Assembly (NCBI GenBank): GCA_934130045.1
Contig: CAKOXI010000018.1
Coordinates: 1-22,444, forward strand
Source of the DNA: an uncultured Bacilli bacterium
GTDB taxonomy: Bacteria > Bacillota_I > Bacilli_A > RF39 > UBA660
Length of the DNA: 22,444 bases
Direction of reading: 5' to 3'
A program made the translations under genes and the position numbers. Below the pieces are notes generated by a model. The model saw only the letters and a list, made by a program, of their open reading frames with translations, searched no databases and was not told the origin of the DNA. Positions 6,441-14,409 of this stretch are shown here, piece by piece. Each line of letters starts with the position of its first letter. The first letter of the stretch is position 1.

Positions 6441-7471
6441 TTGATTTTTATAATTTAAATAAAAAAATTTCTTATTTTTTAAATAAAGAAGATACAAATT
6501 ATAAACAATTTATGAATTTTTTTTGTAAATTATCTAATGATTATTTAAAAGAAATAGAAGATTATAATAATATTTTTGACTTTGATGATGATAATTTAAA
6601 ATATATATCTTATGAAGAAAATTTATCTAACGTACAAGATTTTTTAAAACAGGTAAATATTGATTATCTTAAAAATTTAAATAAAATGTGTGAATTAAAA
6701 CAAATAAATATTAAAAGTAAAAAAAGTGATGAAAATTATTGTGGTTTAAAAAATAAAAAACCTTATTTAAATATATCTTTAACAAATTCTATTGATGACT
6801 CTTTTTGTATTGTACATGAATTTATGCATTCTACTAATTTGAAACAAAAAATTTCTTTAGGTCGTGAATATTTAACGGAATCATTATCAATTTTTTTTGA
6901 ATATCTTTTATATGATTATTATTGTAATATTGATTATCCAAATAAAGATTACTATAAAATTAAAATAATTAATTTTTTATCTACCCGTGATAATGCAATT
7001 GTTATAAATAATGATAAAACAATAATCGATTTATATTTAAAAAATAAACAAATTACGTTTAAAAATTTAAAACAAAATTATTCTAATGATAAAGAAAAAT
7101 ATGAAGAAATAAAATTAATGTGTGATAATTATTCTAAATATTATTTAGGAATATTTGAAAATAAAAAATATTTACTAGGAACTGTTTTGGCTTGTTATAT
7201 GCATCAAAGATTATTGGATGATAGAAAATTTATTGATAAGATTTTCTATTTAAATGAGAACCTGAATTCTCTTAATTTGATGGTATGTTTTGAAATAATA
7301 GACTTAAATTTTTCTATAAAAGATGGGGAATATAATTTGGATGATCATCAATATAATTATTTGATATATTGTTTAAAAAAGGAATTAGAAGAAATATATT
7401 TAAAATGTGTAGGTGAATTTAATGGACAAAGTTATATCTATTGTAGGTCCAACAGGAGTTGGAAAAACTAA
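6437..7471 (+). CDS. Predicted HExxH zinc metallopeptidase-like protein, function unknown
   Basis: 344 aa. I do not recognise a named family. A zinc-site HEFMH lies at 127-131 in the setting CIVHEFMHS, and a Glu at 148 in YLTESLSIFFEY could be the third ligand; this is a gluzincin arrangement resembling the M3 oligopeptidase core. The N-terminal 100 residues are lysine- and asparagine-rich and probably helical. No signal peptide or membrane segment is seen, so a cytoplasmic enzyme is likely. It overlaps queA by 4 bp and miaA by 50 bp, so it is translationally coupled within the ruv-queA-miaA operon. Full M3 enzymes are much longer, so this would be a reduced or distinct member. Peptidase activity is inferred from the motif alone. 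Confidence 0.6.
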   Translation: MIDFYNLNKKISYFLNKEDTNYKQFMNFFCKLSNDYLKEIEDYNNIFDFDDDNLKYISYEENLSNVQDFLKQVNIDYLKNLNKMCELKQINIKSKKSDENYCGLKNKKPYLNISLTNSIDDSFCIVHEFMHSTNLKQKISLGREYLTESLSIFFEYLLYDYYCNIDYPNKDYYKIKIINFLSTRDNAIVINNDKTIIDLYLKNKQITFKNLKQNYSNDKEKYEEIKLMCDNYSKYYLGIFENKKYLLGTVLACYMHQRLLDDRKFIDKIFYLNENLNSLNLMVCFEIIDLNFSIKDGEYNLDDHQYNYLIYCLKKELEEIYLKCVGEFNGQSYIYCRSNRSWKN

Positions 7472-8306
7472 GCTTAGTATTGAACTTGCAAAAAAATTAA
7501 ATGGTGAAATAATAAATGCAGATAGTACACAAATTTATAAGGAACTTAATATTGCTACTGCTAAGGTAACTACAAAAGAAATGGAAGGCATTAAGCATTA
7601 TTTAATAGATTTTAAAAATATTAATGATGATTATAATGTTTATAATTATCAGATTGATTGTAGAAAATGTATTGAAATTATTAAAAACAATAAAAAAGTT
7701 CCTATTATTGTTGGAGGTACTGGTTTATATATAAAAGCAGCATTATATAATTATGAGTTTAATAATGAAGAAAATTTTGAATTATTTGAAAATTTATCAA
7801 ATGATGAATTATATGAAAGATTAATACAAGTTGATCCAAATACTAAAATACATAAAAATAATCGAAAAAGAGTAATAAGATCATTAAATTTTTATTTAAA
7901 TAATAAAAGGCCACAATCAGAAAACAGTGGTTCAAATAAATTGTTATATGATACAATTTTTATTGGTTTAACTTTAGATAGGGAAAATTTATATAACATA
8001 ATAAATAATAGAGTTGATAAAATGATATCAAATGGTTTAATTGAAGAAGCAAAATTGTTATATGATAGAAAAATTTATTCTAAGGCAGTTATGACTCCAA
8101 TTGGTTATAAAGAATTATTTGAGTATTTTGATAAAAAAATAACTTTAGAAGAAGCAATTATTTTAATAAAGCAAAGAAGTAGAAAATATGCTAAAAGACA
8201 ATATACATGGTTTAAAAATCAAATGAATGTTAAATGGTTTGAAGTGGATATAAAAAATTTTAACAATACAGTTGATTTAGTTTATGATTATATAAAAAAA
8301 CAATAG
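7422..8306 (+). CDS. miaA: MiaA: tRNA dimethylallyltransferase (i6A37)
   Basis: 294 aa enzyme that adds the dimethylallyl group to N6 of A37 in tRNAs reading UNN codons. The P-loop GPTGVGKT is at residues 9-16, then NADSTQIYKELNIATAK, the central GGTGLYIKAALY, and a C-terminal YAKRQYTWFKNQ segment typical of the family. The ATG at 7422 follows an AGGTGAA site (7411-7417); the in-frame GTG nine bases earlier is part of that site and is rejected. The gene begins 50 bp inside its predecessor and ends in a terminator stem. Last gene of the ruvA operon. Confidence 0.95.
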   Translation: MDKVISIVGPTGVGKTKLSIELAKKLNGEIINADSTQIYKELNIATAKVTTKEMEGIKHYLIDFKNINDDYNVYNYQIDCRKCIEIIKNNKKVPIIVGGTGLYIKAALYNYEFNNEENFELFENLSNDELYERLIQVDPNTKIHKNNRKRVIRSLNFYLNNKRPQSENSGSNKLLYDTIFIGLTLDRENLYNIINNRVDKMISNGLIEEAKLLYDRKIYSKAVMTPIGYKELFEYFDKKITLEEAIILIKQRSRKYAKRQYTWFKNQMNVKWFEVDIKNFNNTVDLVYDYIKKQ

Positions 8307-8322
8307 TTATGCTATTGTTTTT
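8296..8322. terminator. Bidirectional terminator between miaA and a convergent gene
   Basis: Perfect 11-bp stem AAAAACAATAG / CTATTGTTTTT with a 5-nt loop. The left arm ends with the miaA stop codon and the right arm contains the end of the minus-strand gene. A/T-rich outer arms give a T run on both strands, so it can end transcription from both sides. Confidence 0.75.
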
Positions 8323-8741
8323 ACGTGTTTTTTAGTAATTTCTATATCTTCTTTACTATAATAATTATTAATAAAATCTTTCATTTTATCATTATAAAAT
8401 GATATAACGATATCATCAAAACTATATAAATTTTTATCAATTAAATTTAAAAATTCTAATTGAGTGTTGCTTAGTTTATCACCACTTGGTAATATCATAC
8501 ATAAATTATTTACATTTGGTATATTAAAAAATACCATGTTTCCCATTTTTGCTAAATCTTGAACTGTTTTAAACCATCCATCTTTGTCATAGTTAATATT
8601 AATGTTTGCTTCATTTATAAAGTTACTAACAGATGCTGGATGTCCAGTATTATATAAAAATATGTTTTTACCTAGTTTTGTTTTTATATCATCGTTTGGT
8701 ATTATCCAAGCTAAATAGTTTTTAATTTTTTCAAAATTCAT
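8307..8741 (-). CDS. Conserved-looking hypothetical protein, 144 aa
   Basis: Not recognised. It is a soluble, mixed alpha/beta protein with no signal peptide, membrane segment or cysteine motif. Local features are NTGHPASVSNF (about 31-41), a glycine/hydrophobic stretch MGNMVFFNIP, and MILPSGDKLSNTQLEFL (about 82-98), which reads like the core of a small domain. The start is clear: ATG with AAAGGAGGAATA in front. It stands alone, facing miaA and back to back with the transglutaminase-like gene, and has its own predicted promoter with a 9-bp repeat pair just upstream of the -35. Real on start-site quality and coding character; function unknown. Confidence 0.75.
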   Translation of the reverse strand: MNFEKIKNYLAWIIPNDDIKTKLGKNIFLYNTGHPASVSNFINEANININYDKDGWFKTVQDLAKMGNMVFFNIPNVNNLCMILPSGDKLSNTQLEFLNLIDKNLYSFDDIVISFYNDKMKDFINNYYSKEDIEITKKHVKTIA

Positions 8742-8775
8742 ATTATTCCTCCTTTTTAACGAGCGACAATATAGT

Positions 8776-8803
8776 ATTTTACACCTTTTTTTTTATAATG
8801 CAA
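8776..8803 (-). promoter_or_regulatory. Predicted promoter of the 144-aa gene
   Basis: Minus strand: -35 TTGCAT (8803-8798), 16-bp spacer, -10 TAAAAT (8781-8776). The leader would be about 28 nt. The match is good at the -10 and moderate at the -35. Confidence 0.5.
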
Positions 8804-8806
8804 GTA

Positions 8807-8825
8807 AATTTTGTCGAATTTTGTC
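8807..8825. repeat. Tandem 9-bp repeat, one helical turn apart
   Basis: AATTTTGTC occurs at 8807-8815 and 8817-8825 with a 10-bp period, 4 bp upstream of the -35 box of the 144-aa gene. Two sites on one face of the helix look like a regulator binding site. The remaining intergenic DNA up to 8969 is A/T-rich with a weak inverted repeat GTATA-N7-TATAC (8883-8899) and no gene. Confidence 0.4.
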
Positions 8826-8969
8826 ATTTTTACACAAAATATTAAAAGTTTCTTTTCTTCTTTCTTTTTTTTATAAAACAAAGTATAATATTAATATACT
8901 AAAATACAATATAGTTTATTTAAAAAATTAAAAAAAATTACTATATATTAATAAGATAGGATGATTTTC

Positions 8970-9791
8970 GTGAATAATGTTGATAATTTTGAATTAATTA
9001 GTAAAAAAATAAATAATTCTTATATTGATTTAAAAGATTATATTGTAAAAAGACTATTAAAGTTAGAAAAAGAAACTGTTCCTATGGAACTTGGTTTTAA
9101 TAGTTATGGAAAAATAGAATCGGTTTATAATGGATACATTTCTTCTAATTCTCCAATTAAAGCATCAAAAAGTGCTGAGCCATTCTATTTAGATAATATA
9201 AATATTTATTATGACTTTATTATTCAGTATAAAAATCACATTAATGAAGAAGATTTATTAAAAATGTTTCAAGATTTACAAGAATATTTCACAGAAACAT
9301 TTGGATTAATAGGAAGTGAAAAAAAAAGAAGGGAAGTTTATTGTACTCATTCAAAAGAATTAAAAGAAAAAATTACTGATAAAGAGCTACTTTCAATTCA
9401 TAAATTAACTGAAAAAGGAGCAGCCATGTGTTTAGAAAGATCAGCAATTTTACAAAATATTTTAAGTTTATTAGGTTTAAATAGTTATTTTATTTATGGT
9501 AAATTAGAAAAAGTAGTTAGTGATGATAACATAATTAAAGAACTCCATTCTTATAATATTGTTAAAATAACTAAGGATGACTATATGCTTTATGATATAT
9601 CTAATCCTGTGTCATTAGAATTTGAAGGTATAAAAAAATATTTTCCCGCAATTAATATTTTAAATTATGAACAATTAAAATGTGTTATAAATGGTCAAAA
9701 GTACTTATTTGATAACAAACAAATAGAAAATCTTTTTGATTGTAAAGCTGTTGTATTAAATGAAGTAAAAAGAATATATACAATTGGTTAA
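8970..9791 (+). CDS. Transglutaminase-fold (Cys-His-Asp) protein, function unknown
   Basis: 273 aa from a GTG start. The likely catalytic triad is Cys154 in GAAMCLERSAILQNIL, His193 in LHSYNIV and Asp209 in LYDISNP: the order and context of the transglutaminase-like/papain-type fold (Cys at a helix start, His and Asp on following strands). No signal peptide or membrane segment is seen, so it is probably cytoplasmic. Start choice: AGGATGAT at 8958-8965 matches the ribosome site used by ruvB, placing the start at GTG 8970; the in-frame ATG at 8961 lies inside that site. Members of this fold may be proteases, transglutaminases or acyltransferases, or may have lost activity; I cannot tell which here. 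The next gene has its own predicted promoter 18 bp downstream. Confidence 0.65.
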   Translation: MNNVDNFELISKKINNSYIDLKDYIVKRLLKLEKETVPMELGFNSYGKIESVYNGYISSNSPIKASKSAEPFYLDNINIYYDFIIQYKNHINEEDLLKMFQDLQEYFTETFGLIGSEKKRREVYCTHSKELKEKITDKELLSIHKLTEKGAAMCLERSAILQNILSLLGLNSYFIYGKLEKVVSDDNIIKELHSYNIVKITKDDYMLYDISNPVSLEFEGIKKYFPAINILNYEQLKCVINGQKYLFDNKQIENLFDCKAVVLNEVKRIYTIG

Positions 9792-9808
9792 AAATAATAA
9801 TATTTTAC

Positions 9809-9837
9809 TAGAAATTTAATTAATAATAGTGTAAAAT
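9809..9837 (+). promoter_or_regulatory. Predicted promoter of the 205-aa membrane protein and ftsY
   Basis: TAGAAA (9809-9814), 17-bp spacer, TAAAAT (9832-9837). The start would fall near 9844, one base before the GGTGATA ribosome site. The -35 is weak (4 of 6). Confidence 0.4.
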
Positions 9838-9853
9838 TAAAATGGTGATAATA

Positions 9854-10471
9854 ATGAAAAATATGTTAAATGTTTTTAAAAGATTTTTTTCTTATAAGTG
9901 GAATATAAACTTTATATCGACAATTTTTAGAAATGAAAAAATGGAAACAATTTCTGAAGGTAGTTTTAAGAATATAGATAATGGTTGTTTAACGGTTTCA
10001 AATTCTTTTTTTGTTAAGCTAGTATGTAGTGTAATAATTATAATAGCAACTAATATAAAAACTATAAATATTGATGATTTAAATTCAGTATTAGCAGCTA
10101 TTAAAAGTAATTGGTTTGTACCTACTTTGTTTTTATTGATGGTTATAGTTCCAAATTTTATAATATATATTACTAAAAAAAATAGGTATATAAAAAGATA
10201 TCCTAAATTATATTATTCAATATTAATTATTGTTTTAATATCGTTGATTGAAGTAATTTTTTCATTAATATATTTTATTTCTAATTTTGATTCAACTAGA
10301 TTGTTATTTTTTTCATCAATTATTGGTCTTATTGCTAATTTTGCAACATTTTATGGATATATATCTATTCAAATTGGAATAATAGATTTTTGTGTATATA
10401 CAAATAAAATCGCCTTAAATAAAGAGAATAGCAAAAATACCGATTTTGGTGATTATATAGATTATTTTTAA
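9854..10471 (+). CDS. Four-segment membrane protein, function unknown
   Basis: 205 aa. After an N-terminal soluble stretch of about 50 residues, four hydrophobic segments follow at roughly 53-69, 87-105, 121-143 and 149-175, and a short acidic C-terminus. No family motif is recognised. The sequence around 30-50 (SEGSFKNIDNGCLTVSNS) is the only non-membrane part with character. The ATG follows GGTGATAATA; an ATG four codons earlier lies in front of that site. It ends 11 bp before ftsY, so the two are probably co-transcribed, which suggests, but does not show, a link to membrane protein targeting. Confidence 0.8.
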   Translation: MKNMLNVFKRFFSYKWNINFISTIFRNEKMETISEGSFKNIDNGCLTVSNSFFVKLVCSVIIIIATNIKTINIDDLNSVLAAIKSNWFVPTLFLLMVIVPNFIIYITKKNRYIKRYPKLYYSILIIVLISLIEVIFSLIYFISNFDSTRLLFFSSIIGLIANFATFYGYISIQIGIIDFCVYTNKIALNKENSKNTDFGDYIDYF

Positions 10472-10482
10472 GGAGGAATTTA

Positions 10483-11499
10483 ATGGGAATTTTTGATAAA
10501 TTAAAAAATGTATTTACTAAAAATGATGTTAAAGAGAAAAAATCTATTGATTCTTATGATAAGGGATTAGAAAAAACTAGGAATGAATTTATCTTTAAAC
10601 TTAATTCCTTAAATAAAAAATATAAAAAAGTAACTGATGAATATTTTGAAGAATTGGAAGAAATATTAATTATGGCAGATATTGGGGTAAATACTGTCAT
10701 GGGTTTTATTGATAAGTTGAAAAAAAGAGTTAAATCAGAAAATATAGTAGATGTTGAGGATTTAAAAGAAGTTATAGTTGATGAATTATTTATAATATAT
10801 GTAAATAATCAGGTTATAGTAAATAAAATAAATTATTCTTCAAGTGGTCCAACTGTTATTTTATTTGTAGGTGTAAATGGAGTTGGTAAAACTACGACTA
10901 TTGGTAAACTAGCAGCAAAATTAAAGCGTGATGGGAAAAAGGTATTATTAGTTGCTGGTGATACTTTTAGAGCAGGCGCTGTTGAACAAATAGAAGAATG
11001 GTCAAATCGTATTGGTTGTGAAGTCATTTATAAAGAAAATGCAGATCCTGCAAGTGTAATATTCGACGGAATAACAAAAGCTAAAATGGAAAATATTGAT
11101 GTTGTTTTAGTAGATACTGCTGGAAGACTACAAAATAAAGTAAATTTAATGAATGAACTTTCTAAAATAAATAAGGTTATAAAAAATATAATACCTGAAG
11201 CTCCTCATGAAACTCTACTTGTTATTGATGCAACTACTGGTCAAAATGGAATTAGTCAGGCAAAAAGTTTTAAAGAAATTACTGATATAACTGGAATTGT
11301 TCTTACAAAACTTGATGGAACAGCTAAGGGAGGAATAGTTTTAGCTATAAAAGAAGAAACTAATTTACCTGTTAAGTATATAGGTTTAGGTGAGCAAGAA
11401 GAAGATTTACAAGTGTTTGATATAGAAAAATATATTTATGGATTATTTAAAGATATGGTAGGTGATAATAATGAAAGAAAATATGAAACCAATGAATAA
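10483..11499 (+). CDS. ftsY: Signal recognition particle receptor FtsY
   Basis: 338 aa SRP GTPase at the membrane; it pairs with Ffh to hand translating ribosomes to the Sec channel. A short charged N-terminal part is followed by the N domain (about 25-110) and the G domain: Walker A GVNGVGKT (130-137), AGDTFRAGAVEQ, DTAGR (211-215), TKLDG (275-279) and GLGE near the end. The acidic A domain of E. coli FtsY is lacking, as usual in Bacillota. The ATG is preceded by AAGGAGG. The 3' end overlaps the next gene by 29 bp. The 9-residue tail after FKDMVGD is the part shared with that overlap. Confidence 0.96.
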   Translation: MGIFDKLKNVFTKNDVKEKKSIDSYDKGLEKTRNEFIFKLNSLNKKYKKVTDEYFEELEEILIMADIGVNTVMGFIDKLKKRVKSENIVDVEDLKEVIVDELFIIYVNNQVIVNKINYSSSGPTVILFVGVNGVGKTTTIGKLAAKLKRDGKKVLLVAGDTFRAGAVEQIEEWSNRIGCEVIYKENADPASVIFDGITKAKMENIDVVLVDTAGRLQNKVNLMNELSKINKVIKNIIPEAPHETLLVIDATTGQNGISQAKSFKEITDITGIVLTKLDGTAKGGIVLAIKEETNLPVKYIGLGEQEEDLQVFDIEKYIYGLFKDMVGDNNERKYETNE

Positions 11500-11770
11500 A
11501 AATAAAGATAAAGAAAAATTTGAAATTAATAAAATACAGGAGATAATCTTATTAGGTCAGGCAATGGTTATTGTAGCTATTATTGCTTCATTTATACTAT
11601 CAAAAATATATAGTGAGTTTTCATTATTGTTAGATATATATTTAATTATTTTATGTGCTATTATGGCTTATACTAACTTTTCTATTTATAATAGAAAAAA
11701 AATAAGTATAATATATATAATTTTTTCTATGATTATTTTAATTAGTATTATATTTGGAATATATATTTAA
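11471..11770 (+). CDS. Small three-segment membrane protein
   Basis: 99 aa. A lysine-rich N-terminus (about 1-22) is followed by three hydrophobic segments at about 23-43, 50-70 and 76-99, so the positive end probably stays inside. No family recognised. The ATG follows AGGTGATAATA within the last codons of ftsY; the GTG in that site is not the start. The stop shares one base with the ylxM start (TAATG). Tight coupling with ftsY and ylxM is the only hint of its role. Confidence 0.75.
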   Translation: MKENMKPMNKNKDKEKFEINKIQEIILLGQAMVIVAIIASFILSKIYSEFSLLLDIYLIILCAIMAYTNFSIYNRKKISIIYIIFSMIILISIIFGIYI

Positions 11771-12060
11771 TGCAAAAACAAATACTATTAACAATTTTAT
11801 ATGATTATTACGGAGTACTATTAACGGAAAAACAGCAAAATTATTTTAAAGATTACTATTTTAATAATTTATCACTATCAGAAATTAGTGAAAATAATTC
11901 AGTTAGTAGGAATGCAGTTCATAAACAATTAAAAGAAATAGAAAAAAAATTAGAAGAGTATGAATCAAAATTAAATTTATATGGTAAATCAAAGAAAATA
12001 AAAGACATAATAAAAAGTAGTAGTGAAGAATTACTAAAACAAATAGAAGATTTAATATGA
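11770..12060 (+). CDS. ylxM: YlxM-family SRP-associated DNA-binding-like protein
   Basis: 96 aa, UPF0122 family. A sigma-region-4-like helix-turn-helix is clear: LTEKQQNYFKDYYFNNLSLS, then EISENNSVSRNAVHKQLKEIE, then a coiled C-terminal helix. In other Bacillota ylxM sits directly before ffh and its product has been linked to the SRP. Here the ffh gene follows two genes later, after the HerA-like ATPase. The start overlaps the previous stop by one base, so translation is coupled. Stop is TGA. Confidence 0.9.
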   Translation: MQKQILLTILYDYYGVLLTEKQQNYFKDYYFNNLSLSEISENNSVSRNAVHKQLKEIEKKLEEYESKLNLYGKSKKIKDIIKSSSEELLKQIEDLI

Positions 12061-12073
12061 AAAGGGTGGAATT

Positions 12074-13828
12074 ATGTTTGGAAAAATAATTTATATTAGT
12101 GATAATGTTGCTCATATAGAAATACCAGCTGGAACACCAGTGGCTGAAAATTTAATGAATATGCATGTTATTTTTGAAGATGATAAAAAAAAGATACTTG
12201 GTGAAATAGAAGATATTAGTCAAAATTTAATAAAGGTTGGATTTTTAGGCGAAATAGTAAATGGAAGATTTGTAGGTGGAGTTATTAGAAAACCAACTTT
12301 ATCTTCAAATATAAGAATTATAACTAAGGAAGAACTTGCTTTAATAATTGGTGAAGATAAACCAGGAAGTATGATATTAGGTAATTCTCCTTTATATGAT
12401 GATTGTCAAATTAGAGTGGATATTAATGATTTATTTAGTAATCATATGGCAATATTTGGAAATACTGGTAGTGGTAAATCATGTGGTGTTGCAAGACTAT
12501 TACAAAATGTATTTAATAATCCTAGTTTTTTACCATATAAATCAAATTTCTTTATTTTTGATGCATATGGAGAATATCATAATGCTTTTAAAGATATAAA
12601 TAAAATTAATCCAAATTTACATTTTAAATATTATACAACTAATAAAACAGAAGTAGGTGAACAGAGATTAAGAGTACCTTTATGGCTTTTAAATGTTGAT
12701 GACTTAGCTTTATTGCTTGAAGCAAGTAGTCATTCTCAGCTAACAATTATTGAAAAAATGTTAAAACTTGTTAAAATTTTTTCTCAATCTGATGAACAAT
12801 CTATTAAATATCGTAATCATTTAATAGCAAAAGCTATTATGAATATTTTATATACAAATCAAACTTCGCCAAGTAAAAGAAATGACATATTTTCTATTTT
12901 AGCAACATGTTCAACTGAACAATTTAATTTGGAAGCTCCAGTTCAAGGAATTGGTTATGTTAGAAAATTTCGTGAATGTTTTACAATGAACAAAGATGGA
13001 CAATTTACTGAAAGTATATTAGTAACAGAATATATTAGTAGTTTTATTGATGAAGAACTTGAAAAATATGAACCTACTAAACCAAGTTTTTATACATTAG
13101 AGGATATGGAAAGAGCTATGAATTTCACACTTATTTCTGAAGGTCTTTTAAAAAATGAAAAAATGTATGATGAAGCAATCATGTTGAAAGTAAGATTACA
13201 TGCATTAGTAATTGGTGAAAATAGTGAATATTTTAAAATGGATAGATATATGACTGTTGAACAATATATATCTAGTTTAGTAGCTTGTCCTGATGGTAGG
13301 AAAGCTCAAATTATTAATTTTAATTTAGAAGATATTGATGATTCATTTGCCAAAAGTTTAACTAAAATATATACAAGAATGTTATTTGATTTTACAAAAA
13401 GATTAAATGTACGTGCATCGATACCATTTCATATATTTCTAGAAGAAGCTCATAGATATGTACAAAATGATAATGATAAATTTTTACTTGGTTATAATAT
13501 TTTTGATAGAGTTGCTAAGGAAGGAAGAAAATATGGTCTTATATTTAATTTAATTTCACAAAGACCAGTAGAAATTTCTGAAACTGTTATTTCTCAATGT
13601 TCTAATTTCATTATTTTTAAAATGAGTCATCCACGTGATTTAGAATATATTAAAAAAATGTTACCAAATATTAGTGCAGAAGTTGTTGAAAAACAAAAAA
13701 GCCTACAACCTGGTACTTGTGTAGCATTTGGAAAAGCTTTTAAAATTCCAATGATTATAAAAATGCAAATGCCTAATCCTGAACCACATAGTTCAAACTG
13801 TGATGTTGTTGCAAGATGGGTTAATTAG
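12074..13828 (+). CDS. HerA/VirB4-type hexameric ATPase (HAS-barrel plus FtsK-like motor)
   Basis: 584 aa. The N-terminal 75 residues form a small beta-rich HAS-barrel-like domain (IPAGTPVAENLMNM). The motor has a P-loop GNTGSGKS (129-136), Walker B HIFLEEAHR (E457-E458), SQRP (496-499) as the sensor position, and AKEGRKYG with a likely arginine finger at R485. A helical insert fills about 210-400. HerA proteins are DNA translocases that work with NurA or other nucleases; no NurA-like gene is seen next door. It follows ylxM by 13 bp with an AGGGTGGA site, so it belongs to the ftsY operon, an unexpected setting. Whether it moves DNA in repair, segregation or defence cannot be read from the sequence. 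Confidence 0.85.
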   Translation: MFGKIIYISDNVAHIEIPAGTPVAENLMNMHVIFEDDKKKILGEIEDISQNLIKVGFLGEIVNGRFVGGVIRKPTLSSNIRIITKEELALIIGEDKPGSMILGNSPLYDDCQIRVDINDLFSNHMAIFGNTGSGKSCGVARLLQNVFNNPSFLPYKSNFFIFDAYGEYHNAFKDINKINPNLHFKYYTTNKTEVGEQRLRVPLWLLNVDDLALLLEASSHSQLTIIEKMLKLVKIFSQSDEQSIKYRNHLIAKAIMNILYTNQTSPSKRNDIFSILATCSTEQFNLEAPVQGIGYVRKFRECFTMNKDGQFTESILVTEYISSFIDEELEKYEPTKPSFYTLEDMERAMNFTLISEGLLKNEKMYDEAIMLKVRLHALVIGENSEYFKMDRYMTVEQYISSLVACPDGRKAQIINFNLEDIDDSFAKSLTKIYTRMLFDFTKRLNVRASIPFHIFLEEAHRYVQNDNDKFLLGYNIFDRVAKEGRKYGLIFNLISQRPVEISETVISQCSNFIIFKMSHPRDLEYIKKMLPNISAEVVEKQKSLQPGTCVAFGKAFKIPMIIKMQMPNPEPHSSNCDVVARWVN

Positions 13829-13850
13829 TTTTAATAATTTTTAAAATCCG

Positions 13851-13878
13851 TTCATAATTCATTAACACATCATATAAT
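13851..13878 (+). promoter_or_regulatory. Predicted promoter upstream of the 156-aa gene and ffh
   Basis: TTCATA (13851-13856), 16-bp spacer, TATAAT (13873-13878). The start would be at about 13885, the first base of the GAGGTG ribosome site. It lies in the 66-bp gap after the HerA-like gene. Confidence 0.5.
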
Positions 13879-13894
13879 ATATACGAGGTGTTAT

Positions 13895-14365
13895 ATGAAA
13901 TATAGGGAACTTTTAGATAAAATTTATACTAGTTATAAAAAAAATAATATATATGTAGTTGATAGTTATATAAAATTTTATAAAGAAAATAATACAAATA
14001 TAGTTAATTTTGAAATTAATGATCCAAAATTATCAATTATAAATGGTATTATAGTAGAACAAAATCATTTGATATCTATTTATTTTAAAATAAAGGAAAA
14101 TTCTGATATTTATTCATTCTATAGTAAAACAAATATAATAATAGAGAATAGAGCTATAATATATAATTTCTTATTAAAAAATAGTCAATTGATTGAAAAT
14201 GAAACAATAGGTCATGATTTTTATAAAAGAGAAGATTTATATAAATTTAATTCAAGTGATTGTATAATGAATGATAATATATTTGATACTAATTTTGAAA
14301 ATATTATAGAAGAAATTTCTATTCAAAATGAACAAAAAAATAAACAAAAGAGACTTAAAATATAG
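13895..14365 (+). CDS. Hypothetical protein, 156 aa
   Basis: Not recognised. A soluble, asparagine- and isoleucine-rich protein with alternating charged and hydrophobic residues, probably alpha/beta. No signal peptide, membrane segment or metal motif, and no acidic pattern that would mark a NurA nuclease. The C-terminal 20 residues are lysine- and glutamine-rich, and their codons form the left arm of a hairpin. The ATG has a GAGGTG site and its own predicted promoter. It lies between the HerA-like gene and ffh; both neighbours are on the same strand. Confidence 0.65.
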   Translation: MKYRELLDKIYTSYKKNNIYVVDSYIKFYKENNTNIVNFEINDPKLSIINGIIVEQNHLISIYFKIKENSDIYSFYSKTNIIIENRAIIYNFLLKNSQLIENETIGHDFYKREDLYKFNSSDCIMNDNIFDTNFENIIEEISIQNEQKNKQKRLKI

Positions 14366-14381
14366 TCTTTTTTGTTTATTT
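14338..14381 (+). terminator. Long hairpin at the end of the 156-aa gene, terminator or attenuator before ffh
   Basis: 18-bp stem (14338-14355 with 14364-14381, one G:U pair) around an 8-nt loop. The inner part AAAGAGACT/AGTCTTTTT ends in six T, as in an intrinsic terminator. It covers the stop codon and stops 28 bp before ffh. A TATAAT at 14386-14391 could start ffh afresh, but no good -35 accompanies it. Confidence 0.6.
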
Positions 14382-14409
14382 ATTATATAATTTTATTAGG
14401 TGATTATAA

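Noticed and set aside
11903..12115. Minus-strand frame opposite ylxM
   Set aside because: Hydrophobic antisense shadow caused by A/T-rich lysine/asparagine codons; no start site.
13895..14365. 156-aa gene as a NurA nuclease partner of the HerA-like ATPase
   Set aside because: Too short, and it lacks the spaced acidic residues of NurA; location alone is not enough.
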